Below are positions 56,176-64,000 of a DNA stretch of 64,000 nucleotides, one piece after another. The stretch is taken from the NCBI GenBank assembly GCA_963789535.1, contig CAWBKU010000005.1, forward strand, positions 558,001 to 622,000, written 5' to 3'. The position numbers and the translations under genes were made by a program. Within the stretch, counting starts at the first letter, position 1; the number at the start of each line of letters is the position of its first letter. The DNA comes from CAVXHQ01 sp963789535 (lineage in GTDB: Bacteria; Pseudomonadota; Alphaproteobacteria; Rhodobacterales; Rhodobacteraceae). Below the pieces are notes generated by a model. It worked only from the letters and a program-made list of their open reading frames with translations. It was not told where the DNA came from and searched no databases.

Positions 56176-56281
56176 GGGCGCGTCCTTGGCTGATGCGCCC
56201 TAGATGGCAGGCCGGGGCCGCGCTGTCCAACCTCGGCTGCCGTGCGGCCGGGGATCCGTCTCCGGATCCCCGGTGCGGGCC

Positions 56282-56542
56282 TCAGCTCGACGGCAACCAG
56301 ACCGCGCAACCGCGGTAGGCATCCGTCAGGCCGAAATCAGCGCCGTTGAGGATCAGGTGCCAGGTCGGCGCATAGCCCTGCGCCTGCGCGCGGGCATAGG
56401 AGCAGCCGGTCGCCGGATCGGTCCAGTGCGTCGCCGTGAACGTCATGGGCGGGCCGACACGCGGGGCGGTCTGGGCAAGGGCGGGAACGGCGATCATCGA
56501 CGTCGCGGCGGCGAGGATGGCAAGGCGGGTGGTGCGGATCAT
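56282..56542 (-). CDS. Small exported protein of unknown function
   Basis: The 86-aa protein has a signal peptide (MIRTTRLAILAAATSMIAVPALAQ) and a 62-residue mature part with two cysteines (DPATGCSYARAQ, YRGCAVWLP). It matches no family I know. CAAGGAGAAG lies upstream of the ATG at 56542. It is single, divergent from dapD. Confidence 0.7.
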   Translation of the reverse strand: MIRTTRLAILAAATSMIAVPALAQTAPRVGPPMTFTATHWTDPATGCSYARAQAQGYAPTWHLILNGADFGLTDAYRGCAVWLPSS

Positions 56543-56727
56543 CGGGCTTCTCCTTGGGTTGGGATCGTCACTGGCACCACGTCGCATCCGCCGCGGGACT
56601 GGACCGGGGCCGGGATCGGGCGGCACCGTGACGCATTGCTAGAATAAGATGAAAAGACGCGCCGATTGCCTCGGGTCCGGCCTTCGTGGCATAGCGGGCG
56701 GGACCGAACGGAAGGAACCTCAGCCGC

Positions 56728-57552
56728 ATGTCCAACGCACAGCTCGAGGCGGCCATCGACGCCGCATGGGAGGCCCGCGATGCCATTTCGCCCGCCACGA
56801 CAGGCGAGACCCGCGAGGCCATCGAGGACACGTTGAGCGCGCTCGACGCCGGCACGCTGCGGGTCGCCGAACGGCGCGGGGCGGACTGGCACGTCAACCA
56901 ATGGGCCAAGAAGGCGGTGCTCCTGTCGTTCCGCCTCAACGACATGGCGCCGATTTCGGGCGGCAACGGTGGCACGACCTGGTGGGACAAGGTGCCCTCG
57001 AAATTCGACGGCTGGGGCGAGAATCAGTGGCGGGACGCGGGCTTTCGCGCGGTGCCGGGCAGCATCGTCCGCCGCTCGGCGTTCATCGGCAAGGGCGTCG
57101 TGCTGATGCCGTCGTTCGTGAACCTCGGTGCCTATGTGGACGAGGGGTCGATGGTCGACGGCTGGGCCACCGTCGGTTCCTGCGCGCAGATCGGCAGACG
57201 GGTGCACCTGTCAGGCGGCGTCGGCATCGGCGGTGTTCTCGAGCCGATGCAGGCGGGGCCGACGATCATCGAGGACGATTGCTTCATCGGTGCGCGCTCC
57301 GAGGTGGTCGAGGGCTGCATCGTGCGGCAGGGCTCGGTCCTCGGGATGGGGGTGTTCATCGGCAAGTCGACGAAGATCGTCGACCGCGAGACCGGAAGCG
57401 TCACCTATGGCGAGGTGCCGGCCTATTCGGTGGTCGTCGCCGGTTCGATGCCGTCCAAAAACGGGATCAACCTCTATTGCGCGGTGATCGTGAAGCGGGT
57501 CGATGCGCAGACCCGGTCGAAGACGGCGATCAACGACCTGTTGCGCGACTGA
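56728..57552 (+). CDS. dapD: Tetrahydrodipicolinate N-succinyltransferase
   Basis: The 274-aa trimeric enzyme acts in lysine/diaminopimelate synthesis. An N-terminal helical domain is followed by a left-handed beta-helix made of hexapeptide repeats (IGKGVVLMPSFVNLGAYVDEGSMVDGWATVGSCAQIG, GGVLEPMQAGPTIIEDDCFIGARSEVVEG). Length and motif order are typical. GAAGGAA precedes the start. Its TGA overlaps the ATG of the next gene. Confidence 0.95.
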   Translation: MSNAQLEAAIDAAWEARDAISPATTGETREAIEDTLSALDAGTLRVAERRGADWHVNQWAKKAVLLSFRLNDMAPISGGNGGTTWWDKVPSKFDGWGENQWRDAGFRAVPGSIVRRSAFIGKGVVLMPSFVNLGAYVDEGSMVDGWATVGSCAQIGRRVHLSGGVGIGGVLEPMQAGPTIIEDDCFIGARSEVVEGCIVRQGSVLGMGVFIGKSTKIVDRETGSVTYGEVPAYSVVVAGSMPSKNGINLYCAVIVKRVDAQTRSKTAINDLLRD

Positions 57553-57827
57553 TGCTGCTCAGCCGGACGCTGGCGCGGCGCCGGATCGCGCGTGGCGACC
57601 GGCCCGGGTTCGTTGCGGCATGGGCGCCGGTGCTGCTCGATGCGGCGGCGATTCTGGTGGCGCTGGTCGCCATCACGCCCTTGGTCTCGGACAACTTCAC
57701 CCGCAACGAGCCGCCGCCTCTCGTCGTCATTGCCATCGCGTTCGCGGTCTACTTCGTTCCCTCGCAGATCGTCATCGTCCTGTCCTCACTCTGGGCCGCG
57801 AAATCTCGCTGGTCCGACGATACCTAG
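57552..57827 (+). CDS. Small membrane protein coupled to dapD
   Basis: The 91-aa protein has two hydrophobic segments (VLLDAAAILVALVAITPLV and LVVIAIAFAVYFVPSQIVIVLSSLW). Its ATG overlaps the dapD stop in TGATG, which shows translational coupling. I recognise no family. It ends before the YeaQ-like gene. Confidence 0.65.
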   Translation: MLLSRTLARRRIARGDRPGFVAAWAPVLLDAAAILVALVAITPLVSDNFTRNEPPPLVVIAIAFAVYFVPSQIVIVLSSLWAAKSRWSDDT

Positions 57828-57911
57828 AAGGCGGGGAACAAAATCCGTCCCCCGTTGTTATGGATATGGACGCGGCATTGATGTCGGCGTGACTTGGATG
57901 GGAATACGGAA

Positions 57912-58160
57912 ATGGGTTGGATCGGAGCGATCATCGTCGGCGGACTGGCAGGCTGGCTAGCCGAACAGTTCATGAAGTCGAACATGGGCCTCATTGCGAA
58001 TATTGTCCTCGGCATAATCGGCGCCATGGTCTTCAACCTGATTTTCGGGACGCTTCTCAACCTTTATGCCAGCGACAGCTGGATCGGCTATCTCATTGCC
58101 GGGTTCATCGGTGCCTGCCTGCTGATCTGGTTGACGAGGATGGTCCGCGGACGGAGTTGA
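57912..58160 (+). CDS. GlsB/YeaQ/YmgE family stress membrane protein
   Basis: The 82-aa protein has three hydrophobic helices and the family start MGWIGAIIVGGLAGWLAEQFMKSNMGLIANIVLGIIGAMV. The family (transglycosylase-associated, misnamed) is a small stress-linked membrane protein of unknown action. The start at 57912 is chosen over the upstream 57894. A terminator follows. Confidence 0.85.
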   Translation: MGWIGAIIVGGLAGWLAEQFMKSNMGLIANIVLGIIGAMVFNLIFGTLLNLYASDSWIGYLIAGFIGACLLIWLTRMVRGRS

Positions 58161-58180
58161 GCCCCTGCCGAAAAGACAAG

Positions 58181-58206
58181 AGCGCGTTCCTCCGGGAGCG
58201 CTTTTG
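58181..58206 (+). terminator. Intrinsic terminator after the YeaQ-like gene
   Basis: AGCGC and GCGCT form a 5-bp stem extended by TCC/GGA with a small bulge, then TTTT. It lies between the plus-strand YeaQ-like gene and the minus-strand hydrolase gene. Confidence 0.5.
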
Positions 58207-58210
58207 CGCT

Positions 58211-58906
58211 TCAGGATCCAAGCCACGATAGGAGAGATCGCGTCGTCACCTCCGGCTGCTCCAGCGTCGGCAGGTGGCCTGCGCCCTCGACGATCGAGAG
58301 GCACGAGCCGGCAAGAAGATCGCGCATCGTCTCGTGGCGTTCGACAGGACAGAGGGTATCGTCGCGGCCGCACAGGATGAGGGCGGGCAAACGGGTCGCG
58401 CGCAACATCTCCCGATAATCCGGCCGATCCCGTAACGCCGCACTCTGGCGCAGGAACACCTCCGGCCCCAGCGCCTCGGTCATCGCCATGCACAGATCGA
58501 GGATGTCCGCCCGACGCGGCCCGTCCGACAGATACCGCGGCTTCATCTCGTCACGCATCACGGCGCGCAGGCCGCCGGCGCGCACCTTGTCCATCTGTGG
58601 CCCCCGGCCTGCCGCCACGGCAGGCAGTTCGGCGCAGGGATTGGTGTCCATCAGTGCGATCCTTTCGACCCTATCCGGGGCCTGCCCAAGGATTTCCATC
58701 GCCACGATCCCGCCCATCGACAGACCGGCAAGCGCAAAGCGGGGCGGTGCGTGCGCCAGAACCTGCGCCGCGAGCGCGGCGATCGTATCGTGCCCGCCGA
58801 TCGGCGCGCAATGAATCGCCCGCCCACCCGACAGGGCCGCGATCTGCGGCGCGAACAGCCGCGCGTCGCACATCATCCCGGGCAGCAGGACGAGTGGCAG
58901 GCTCAT
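58211..58906 (-). CDS. Alpha/beta-fold hydrolase
   Basis: The 231-aa protein has the hydrolase nucleophile elbow ALAGLSMGGIVAME (Ser in GLSMGG), the LVLLPGMMCDARLF oxyanion region, ALILCGRDDTLCPVERH (catalytic Asp) and EGAGHLPTLEQPE (catalytic His). The substrate is unknown; family members cleave esters, lactones or C-C bonds. It is the last gene of the second LacI-controlled operon and overlaps the MetE-like gene by 4 bases. Confidence 0.85.
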   Translation of the reverse strand: MSLPLVLLPGMMCDARLFAPQIAALSGGRAIHCAPIGGHDTIAALAAQVLAHAPPRFALAGLSMGGIVAMEILGQAPDRVERIALMDTNPCAELPAVAAGRGPQMDKVRAGGLRAVMRDEMKPRYLSDGPRRADILDLCMAMTEALGPEVFLRQSAALRDRPDYREMLRATRLPALILCGRDDTLCPVERHETMRDLLAGSCLSIVEGAGHLPTLEQPEVTTRSLLSWLGS

Positions 58907-60025
58907 GTCGCCAGCCGCGCCCCCTCGGACAGGGCCGCCAGCTTGGCATAGGCGATGTCGGGGTCGACCGCGCCAAAGCCCGCAAAGGTGCCGAAGCCGC
59001 AGTCTGACCCCGCGATCACCCGGTCCCGCCCGACGATATCCGCGAACCGGCGCAGGCGTTGTGCCACGAGTTCGGGATGCTCGACGAAGTTCGTCGTGGT
59101 GTCGACGACGCCCGGCACCAGCACCTTGCCCTCGGGGATTTCGGCCGCGCGGTCGCGGAACACCGACCATTCGTGGCCATGTCGCGGGTTCGACGTCTCG
59201 AACAGGACATAGCGCGCCTTTGCCGACATCAGCGTCCCGAACATCGTGTCCATGGGCACGTCGCAGACATGCGGCCCCTCGTAGTTGCCCCAGCAGATGT
59301 GGATGCGCACCTTCTCCTCGGGGATATCCGACAGCGCGTGGTTCAGGGCCTCGACGTGGCCCTGCGCCACCTTCACGAACTCGGCGTCGGTCAGATCCGT
59401 GAACAACATGTGCCGCGACAGCGCCAGATCCGGGCAGTCGAGTTGCAGGTCGAGGCCCGCCGCCACGATGGTCTCGTACTCGGCCTTCATCGCATCGGCG
59501 AGGGCCGCGAGGTAGGCCTCGCGGGTCTTGTAATGGGCGTTCTGGAGGAAGAGCGAAATCACTCCCGGCGAGGCGGCGTTCATGAAGCCGCGTGTTGCCC
59601 CGTGTTTCGCCATCGCCGCCTTCAGGTTGGCGATGTCCTTTTCCAGCTCTCCCTGACCCTTGGACCGCACCTCGCCCACGCACATCGGGCGCGCGTATTG
59701 CGGACTGCCGCCTTCGTCGGCCAGGCGCTTGAGGAACGTCGGAAACAGCTTGAGGTCGGCGGGCGCCTTGCGCGGGCTGTCGCCGTCGAAGCCGGTGTAG
59801 CGGTCCTTCACATAGGTCGCATAGCTGATCTTCGAGGTCTCGCCGTCGCTGACGATGTCGATGCCCGCGGTCACTTGTCTGCGAACCGTTTCGGACACGG
59901 CGGCGGTCATGGCGGCATCGAAGGCGGCGAAGGTCATAGGCCTCGCCCCGTTCGCGCGCGAAGATGAAGTCGACGACGTCCTGCGTGCGGGGCAGGGAGC
60001 CCACGTGGGTGGAGAGGATGGTCAT
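58903..60025 (-). CDS. MetE C-terminal-like cobalamin-independent methyltransferase, frameshifted
   Basis: The protein resembles the C-terminal catalytic half of cobalamin-independent methionine synthase but lacks the N-terminal half. It begins MTILSTHVGSLPRTQDVVDF; then the frame is lost after RERGEAYD near 59930-59936 and resumes in another minus frame as FAAFDAAMTAAVSETVRRQ. Zinc ligands are expected in the HICWGNYEGPH region and in AGSDCGFGTFAGFG. Corrected length is about 373 aa. Short MetE-like proteins in catabolic clusters can move methyl groups or cleave methylated substrates; which applies here is unknown. Confidence 0.82.
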
Positions 60026-60056
60026 GCGGTGCCTCGCTTGGAGAATACGGGAAGGG

Positions 60057-60824
60057 TCAATATTGGACGACCAGCAGGCCCTGCCTGCCGAACCGGGCGG
60101 CCTGACCGATCATCGCCATGGCCTTCATCAGACCGAACGAGGCGACCAGAGTGTCGCAGCCGGGGCGGTCGAGCAGGGGCCCGAGCGTCGGGTCGGGCAC
60201 GCCGGAGGGCGTGGCGGCCTGCCAGAGGGCCACGATGTCCCGCGGTCCGGCCATGGGCTGCACGTCGAGGCGTTCCAGGGCGCGGCGGCGGTGCGTCAGG
60301 CCGGTCCGCCAGTTCGCGTCCATTTCCTCAGGTGAATACAACGGATGGTCTTGCAGGTTGCGGCGTTGCGACGGCGGCGCCTCGCCGAGGCTCGCGCGCA
60401 GGCTCTCGAGTGCCCGCGTCCTCTCGCGCGACAGCAGCGCCACGAGCGGTTGCGGATCGGTCGCGACCCGATCCCCGAACCGGCCGAGCGCGTCGAGCGC
60501 GTCGCCAAGCGCCCCGGCCGCGATGAGGTGGAGCGGCGGGACCGACGGCGCTGCCGCATCGGCACGCGCGACGATGGCCATCATGTCCCCGAACGACAGA
60601 CTGCGAACCGGGCCCTTGCGCGGTGCGAAGGCATCGACGGGCGTGCGCATCGCGTCGAGCGCGTCACCCAGCATGAGGAACGGATCGGGGCTGCCCGGAA
60701 ACCGCGTGAGACCCCCGACGTCCTGCGCCGCGCCGAGAAGCGCGTCGAGCGTGGCGACATCGCCCGGTTCTACAAGGTCGCCGGCGACGCCGAGGATCAG
60801 GATCGTCTCTGTCACGGCTTCCAC
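60057..60824 (-). CDS. Protein of unknown function in the LacI-controlled operon
   Basis: The 255-aa protein starts MEAVTETILILGVAGDLVEPGDV, which faintly recalls a Rossmann turn, but the rest matches nothing I know. It is Arg/Ala/Leu-rich and helical, with no signal peptide or membrane segment, and ends GRQGLLVVQY. It overlaps the bicupin gene by 13 bases and lies 31 bp before the MetE-like gene, so it belongs to the same operon. Its role may be specific to this pathway. Confidence 0.65.
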   Translation of the reverse strand: MEAVTETILILGVAGDLVEPGDVATLDALLGAAQDVGGLTRFPGSPDPFLMLGDALDAMRTPVDAFAPRKGPVRSLSFGDMMAIVARADAAAPSVPPLHLIAAGALGDALDALGRFGDRVATDPQPLVALLSRERTRALESLRASLGEAPPSQRRNLQDHPLYSPEEMDANWRTGLTHRRRALERLDVQPMAGPRDIVALWQAATPSGVPDPTLGPLLDRPGCDTLVASFGLMKAMAMIGQAARFGRQGLLVVQY

Positions 60825-61777
60825 GTCGCCCCCGCCGGATCGCCGGTCGCCACGATACGATAGAGGCTCGCCTCGCCGGTCATCGACGGGACGGCATTGT
60901 GCGCGAGGCCCTCGGGCACCGACATCGTGTCGCCGGGGTTCAGGACCGCCTCGCCGCCGTCCCAGGTCACGCGCCAGTGGCCGCGCATCGGCATCAGGAC
61001 CGAGGGGTGCGGGTGGCTGTGCATCGCGTCGCTGGCCGAGCCGCGGGTGAGAAAGCTGACCTCGAACCCCGGCCTGTCGCGCAGCACGCCGGTCTCGCCG
61101 ATCACCGTCACCGGCGCCTTGTCCGCCAGCGACATCAGGTCGTGATAGCGCGCGACGTGGTTCGGCAGCACCTCGGCCGCGGTCGGTTCGGGGAACGCCG
61201 TCAGTTCGGCATCGGTCAGCAGCGGCATCGGGGCCACGCCCCTGGGCAGCGACTGCCCCTTCTTGCCGTCATAGAGCTTGCCGTTCTGCCCAAGGATCAG
61301 GCCGTAATCCTTCGCGTCGGTGATGACCTGCGGCGCCCAGAGCACGCCGCCTCCCGCATCGTCGCCGCCCAGAACCGCCATGATCATCCCGTAATCCGTG
61401 CCGACGTTCTCGAACGCGCGGAAGATGCCGGTGGGGATGTTGATGATGTCCCCCTCCTCGAGGATCACCTCGCCCGCCGTGCCCCAGCGCCCCCAGAAAA
61501 AGCGCCACCGCCCCGACAGCACGAAGAACACCTCCGCCGTGCGGTGGGAATGCAGCGAGTTGCGGCATTTGGGCGGCTGGCCCGCCGCACCGATGTTGAA
61601 CCCGTGCGGGATGCCGATATGGACATGCTGGTCCGCGCTCTCGGACACGCCGCCGCCGATGATGGTAAAGTTTTCTTTCTGGTCGCTGCCCGGCGTATGG
61701 GCGTCGATGAAGGCGGTCTTGCAGGGCCGCAACTCGCCATAGCGGACGATGCGGGCATTCATCTCTTCTGGTGTCAT
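60812..61777 (-). CDS. Bicupin domain protein
   Basis: The 321-aa protein has two cupin folds. The first has NSLHSHRTAEVFFVLSGRWRFFWG and GDIINIPTGIFRAFENVG; the second has SDAMHSHPHPSVLMPMRGHWRV and PGDTMSVPEGLAHNAV. Both keep His-X-His-type metal ligands, so a dioxygenase or isomerase role is possible. I chose the start at 61777 after GGGAGCG; 61798 is an alternative. It lies between the SnoaL-like gene and the unknown gene. Confidence 0.83.
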   Translation of the reverse strand: MTPEEMNARIVRYGELRPCKTAFIDAHTPGSDQKENFTIIGGGVSESADQHVHIGIPHGFNIGAAGQPPKCRNSLHSHRTAEVFFVLSGRWRFFWGRWGTAGEVILEEGDIINIPTGIFRAFENVGTDYGMIMAVLGGDDAGGGVLWAPQVITDAKDYGLILGQNGKLYDGKKGQSLPRGVAPMPLLTDAELTAFPEPTAAEVLPNHVARYHDLMSLADKAPVTVIGETGVLRDRPGFEVSFLTRGSASDAMHSHPHPSVLMPMRGHWRVTWDGGEAVLNPGDTMSVPEGLAHNAVPSMTGEASLYRIVATGDPAGATWKP

Positions 61778-61829
61778 TGGAGCGCTCCCTGATGTCAATT
61801 CAGTCTTTGAATACTCGAAATCCCACGTA

Positions 61830-62798
61830 TCACCCGTGCGCCATCAGGATCTGCTTCCAGATCGCCACCTCGTCGATCAGCGCGAATTCGCGCCGCAGGC
61901 CCCAGGGACCGAACTCGGCGTGGCACATGCCCATCACATGCACCGGCGCGCCGGTCGGCGCCCCGAAACTGCCCCAGCCCTCGTGCAGACCGTCGAGCGA
62001 CCAGCGGATCGCGGCGCGGGGCGAGAGCATGTCGGCGTCCATGCCGATCCGGTGGTGGATCCTGAACGTGGCGTCCGGAAACGACGACCGCAGGCCGACC
62101 CAGAACGCCATGCAGCCGCCCCGTCCGATCGAGGTGACGGCGCCGGCGTATTCGCCGATGACCGCGCGGTCGAAATCCTCGTTCACGGCGTTGAACTCGC
62201 CGGCCATGATCCGCTCTAGCAGGGCGGCATATTTCAGGCCCCAGGCGTTGTCGTTGCCGGCTCCCCCGTAGTTGCCCTCGACGTCGATCGCCGGGGTAAA
62301 GGCGGGGCGCGCGCTGCCGGGCCCGCCCTCGGCCGCGATAAGGCCGGCCGCATAGTCGCGCGGTTCCATGCCCAGTTGCCGCACGATCCCGCCGTAGTCG
62401 CGGATCAGCCATTCGTCATAGATCGCGTCGTCCCTGGCCGCGCAATCGGCGATCACCCGGACCATCCAGCTTCGCCCCGTGGCCCTGCCGAACTGGCCGT
62501 CGCGGGTATGGGTCGCCTTGGTCAGCAGGCGGTGCGACGAGAGGTGCCCGTGCGCGTCCGAGTGGCTCCAGATCACGTCCTCGGCCAGTAGCTCGCGGTC
62601 GGGAAATTCGTTGATCGTCGCCATCGTGCTGGCGATGACCGCCCGATTGCCGCGCTGCACGCCCATGGGCGAGCGGACGGGAATGTCCTCGGCGTAATAG
62701 TGGTGCAGCGTGCCGACGCCGCGATCCTCCCAGATCTCCTTGGTGACACCGATGATGTAGTCGGGGAAATCCTTCCACCGGTTCGAGAAGTTCTTCAT
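61830..62798 (-). CDS. Double SnoaL-like (NTF2-fold) protein
   Basis: The 322-aa protein has two SnoaL/NTF2-type halves: residues 1-140 (IIGVTKEIWEDRGVGTLHHYYAEDIPVRSPMG, ATHTRDGQFGRATGRSW) and 180-322 (VNEDFDRAVIGEYAGAVTSIGRGGCMAFWVGL, FRIHHRIGMDADMLSPRAAIRWSLDGLHEGWGSFG). Single-domain relatives are ester cyclases, hydratases or isomerases. It is 14 bp after the LacI gene and heads the enzyme part of the operon. Confidence 0.78.
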   Translation of the reverse strand: MKNFSNRWKDFPDYIIGVTKEIWEDRGVGTLHHYYAEDIPVRSPMGVQRGNRAVIASTMATINEFPDRELLAEDVIWSHSDAHGHLSSHRLLTKATHTRDGQFGRATGRSWMVRVIADCAARDDAIYDEWLIRDYGGIVRQLGMEPRDYAAGLIAAEGGPGSARPAFTPAIDVEGNYGGAGNDNAWGLKYAALLERIMAGEFNAVNEDFDRAVIGEYAGAVTSIGRGGCMAFWVGLRSSFPDATFRIHHRIGMDADMLSPRAAIRWSLDGLHEGWGSFGAPTGAPVHVMGMCHAEFGPWGLRREFALIDEVAIWKQILMAHG

Positions 62799-62812
62799 CC
62801 GATTGGGGCCTT

Positions 62813-63817
62813 TCAGGTGGGAATGCGCGCCGATCCGCGCAGGATCAGCGGGCCGTCGATTTCGATGTGCTGCGGCGCGGTGCCGGGGACGTCGATCTGC
62901 GCGAGCAGCGTCGCGACGGTCGCCTCGACCATTCGGTTGACCGGCTGTCGCACCGTGGTCAGGTCATAGGCGGCCCAGGATGCCAGCGGCACGTCGTCGT
63001 AGCCCACGACCGAGACATCGCCCGGCACGTCGATGCCGAGGTCGTGGCGCAGCACGTCCATCACGGCAAATGCCATGTGGTCGTTGCCGACGAAGATCGC
63101 GTCGGGCGGTGCGTCGCGGTCCATCAGCCGCCGCGTCGCCTCTTCGGCGATGGCGCGGTCATACATGCCGTCGACGATGCCGGCCGGCGCCTGCCCCGCC
63201 GCCTCCATCGCCTCGCGGAACCCGCGCGCGCGGTCGCGCCCCGTCGAGGCGCCCGCCCAGCCCGCGATATGCGCGATCCGCGCGTGCCCCCCCGACAGCA
63301 GGAATTCCGCCACCTTGCGCCCGCCCGCGACATTGGCCGACGTGACCGAGGAGAGGCCCGCGCCATCCTGACCGCGGTTGAACAGCACGACGGGGATGCC
63401 TGCGGCGGCGCAGCGTTCGGTCAGGTCGTTGGACATGGCGACGGACGCCGTGACGATCCCGTCGACCGAATAGTCGATCAGACTCTGCACGAGGGGCGCG
63501 ATCCCCTCGGCGGCATTCGGCGCCATGAAGACGAGGATGTGATAGCCCTGCGCCTTGAGCGCGACCGACAGCCGCTCGAGGGCAAGCGGATAGAACTGGT
63601 TGTCGAGATAGGCCACGACGAGGCCGATGATCCGGCTCTTGCCGGTGATCATCGCACGCGCGAGGGGGTTGGGGCGATAGCCCAGTTGCTTGGCCGCGCG
63701 CCGCACCTTTTCCGCCGTGCCTGCCGAGGCCGAGGCGCCCGGCGTGAACACCCGGCTGACCGCCGACTGGCTGACCCCTGCAAGGCGCGCGACGTCGATG
63801 GAGGTGATCTTGGTCAT
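62813..63817 (-). CDS. LacI-family transcriptional regulator
   Basis: The 334-aa protein has the LacI head MTKITSIDVARLAGVSQSAVSRVFTPGASASAGTAEKVRRAAKQLGYRPNPLARAMITGKS and a ligand-binding domain (IIGLVVAYLDNQFYP, DGIVTASVAMSND, VVGYDDVPLASWAAYDLTTVRQP). The start at 63817 is chosen; 63823 is possible. It is embedded in the operon between the SDR and SnoaL-like genes and probably controls it. Its operator would lie upstream of the SDR, outside the window. Confidence 0.9.
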   Translation of the reverse strand: MTKITSIDVARLAGVSQSAVSRVFTPGASASAGTAEKVRRAAKQLGYRPNPLARAMITGKSRIIGLVVAYLDNQFYPLALERLSVALKAQGYHILVFMAPNAAEGIAPLVQSLIDYSVDGIVTASVAMSNDLTERCAAAGIPVVLFNRGQDGAGLSSVTSANVAGGRKVAEFLLSGGHARIAHIAGWAGASTGRDRARGFREAMEAAGQAPAGIVDGMYDRAIAEEATRRLMDRDAPPDAIFVGNDHMAFAVMDVLRHDLGIDVPGDVSVVGYDDVPLASWAAYDLTTVRQPVNRMVEATVATLLAQIDVPGTAPQHIEIDGPLILRGSARIPT

Positions 63818-63824
63818 CGGCACC

Positions 63825-64000
63825 TCACTCTGCCGTCCAGCCGCCGTCGATCCGCAGCGAGGTGCCGGTCACGAGGGCGCTTGCGGCACTCACGAGATAG
63901 ACCACGCCGCCCATGATGTCCTCGACGGCGCCGACGCGGCCGAGCTTGATCTTCTCCTCGATCCATCTCACGCGCTCCGGATCGGCGAATGTGGGTTCGG
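63825..64000 (-). CDS. Short-chain dehydrogenase/reductase C-terminus (partial)
   Basis: The last 57 codons of an SDR enter from outside the window. The visible end VEDIMGGVVYLVSAASALVTGTSLRIDGGWTAE is the SDR C-terminal pattern (LxSxxSxxxTGxxxxxDGGW). The catalytic part is not in the window. The stop is 8 bp before the LacI start, so it is cotranscribed with the unknown-substrate operon. Confidence 0.85.
   Translation of the reverse strand, partial: EPTFADPERVRWIEEKIKLGRVGAVEDIMGGVVYLVSAASALVTGTSLRIDGGWTAE

Noticed and set aside
60057..60824. Glucose-6-phosphate dehydrogenase-like start (ILGVAGDL) of the unknown protein
   Set aside because: Only about eight residues resemble that family. 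The protein is half the length and lacks the substrate and coenzyme motifs.

Overview
The window looks like a chromosomal segment of a high-GC alphaproteobacterium of the Rhodobacteraceae (Roseobacter/Rhodobacter group). This rests on gene content and gene order: lptC-lptA-lptB-hpf-ptsN with no rpoN between lptB and hpf, glpD/glpK, serC-serA beside divergent serB, an ubiH-like/Trm112/LON/thioredoxin-TPR/xthA block, several TRAP and CUT1 sugar transporters, a small IalB protein, and a RibA with a long N-terminal extension. Almost every gene is ordinary chromosomal coding. No rRNA, tRNA, CRISPR array, prophage or insertion sequence was seen.

Layout. 1-4.9 kb: PTS-Ntr IIA and long HPF, then the LPS export genes lptBAC, kdsD and a short RNase D, all on the minus strand. 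4.9-10 kb: HpcH-type aldolase, aroQ, then glpK, a GYF/DUF805 membrane protein and glpD. 10-10.6 kb: a stand-alone BLUF photoreceptor, divergent from glpD. 10.7-18.2 kb: a catabolic operon (N-formylglutamate-amidohydrolase-like enzyme, TRAP transporter dctQMP, glutamine-synthetase-like ligase, iron alcohol dehydrogenase) with a divergent RpiR regulator. 18.2-22.4 kb: exported SH3 protein, a relic of a second SH3 gene end, an FAD amine oxidase and a VOC protein. 22.5-32.5 kb: ftsK, aminotransferase, amidase, ubiH-like hydroxylase, Trm112, LON-domain protein, thioredoxin-TPR protein, xthA. 32.6-37.1 kb: small secreted protein, OmpR-type regulator, ribA, small drug/metabolite-type membrane protein, LuxR regulator. 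37.1-41.1 kb: all three phosphorylated-pathway serine genes (serA, serC, serB). 41.1-45.2 kb: asparaginase, IalB-like protein, rlmN, a conserved unknown and a DUF2945 protein. 45.3-55.3 kb: a mannoside-type operon (CUT1 ABC transporter, beta-mannosidase, sugar isomerase-like and Gfo/Idh proteins) under a divergent LacI regulator with two visible operator palindromes. 55.3-58.2 kb: LOG protein, small exported protein, dapD, two small membrane proteins. 58.2-64 kb: a second LacI-controlled operon of unknown substrate (SDR, LacI, double SnoaL-like protein, bicupin, unknown 255-aa protein, MetE-C-like protein, alpha/beta hydrolase).

Two window-wide patterns matter. First, a family of small intergenic hairpins, with arms GATGGGG/CCCCATC and a GTAG/CTAC tag, sits between genes, often in inverted pairs. 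In two genes the tag supplies the stop codon, and in serC the hairpin loop does. Second, five conserved genes (glpD, ftsK, serC, the beta-mannosidase and the MetE-like gene) are each broken by one-base frameshifts, seven sites in all. Because ftsK is normally essential, this points first to residual indel errors in the sequence rather than real pseudogenes.
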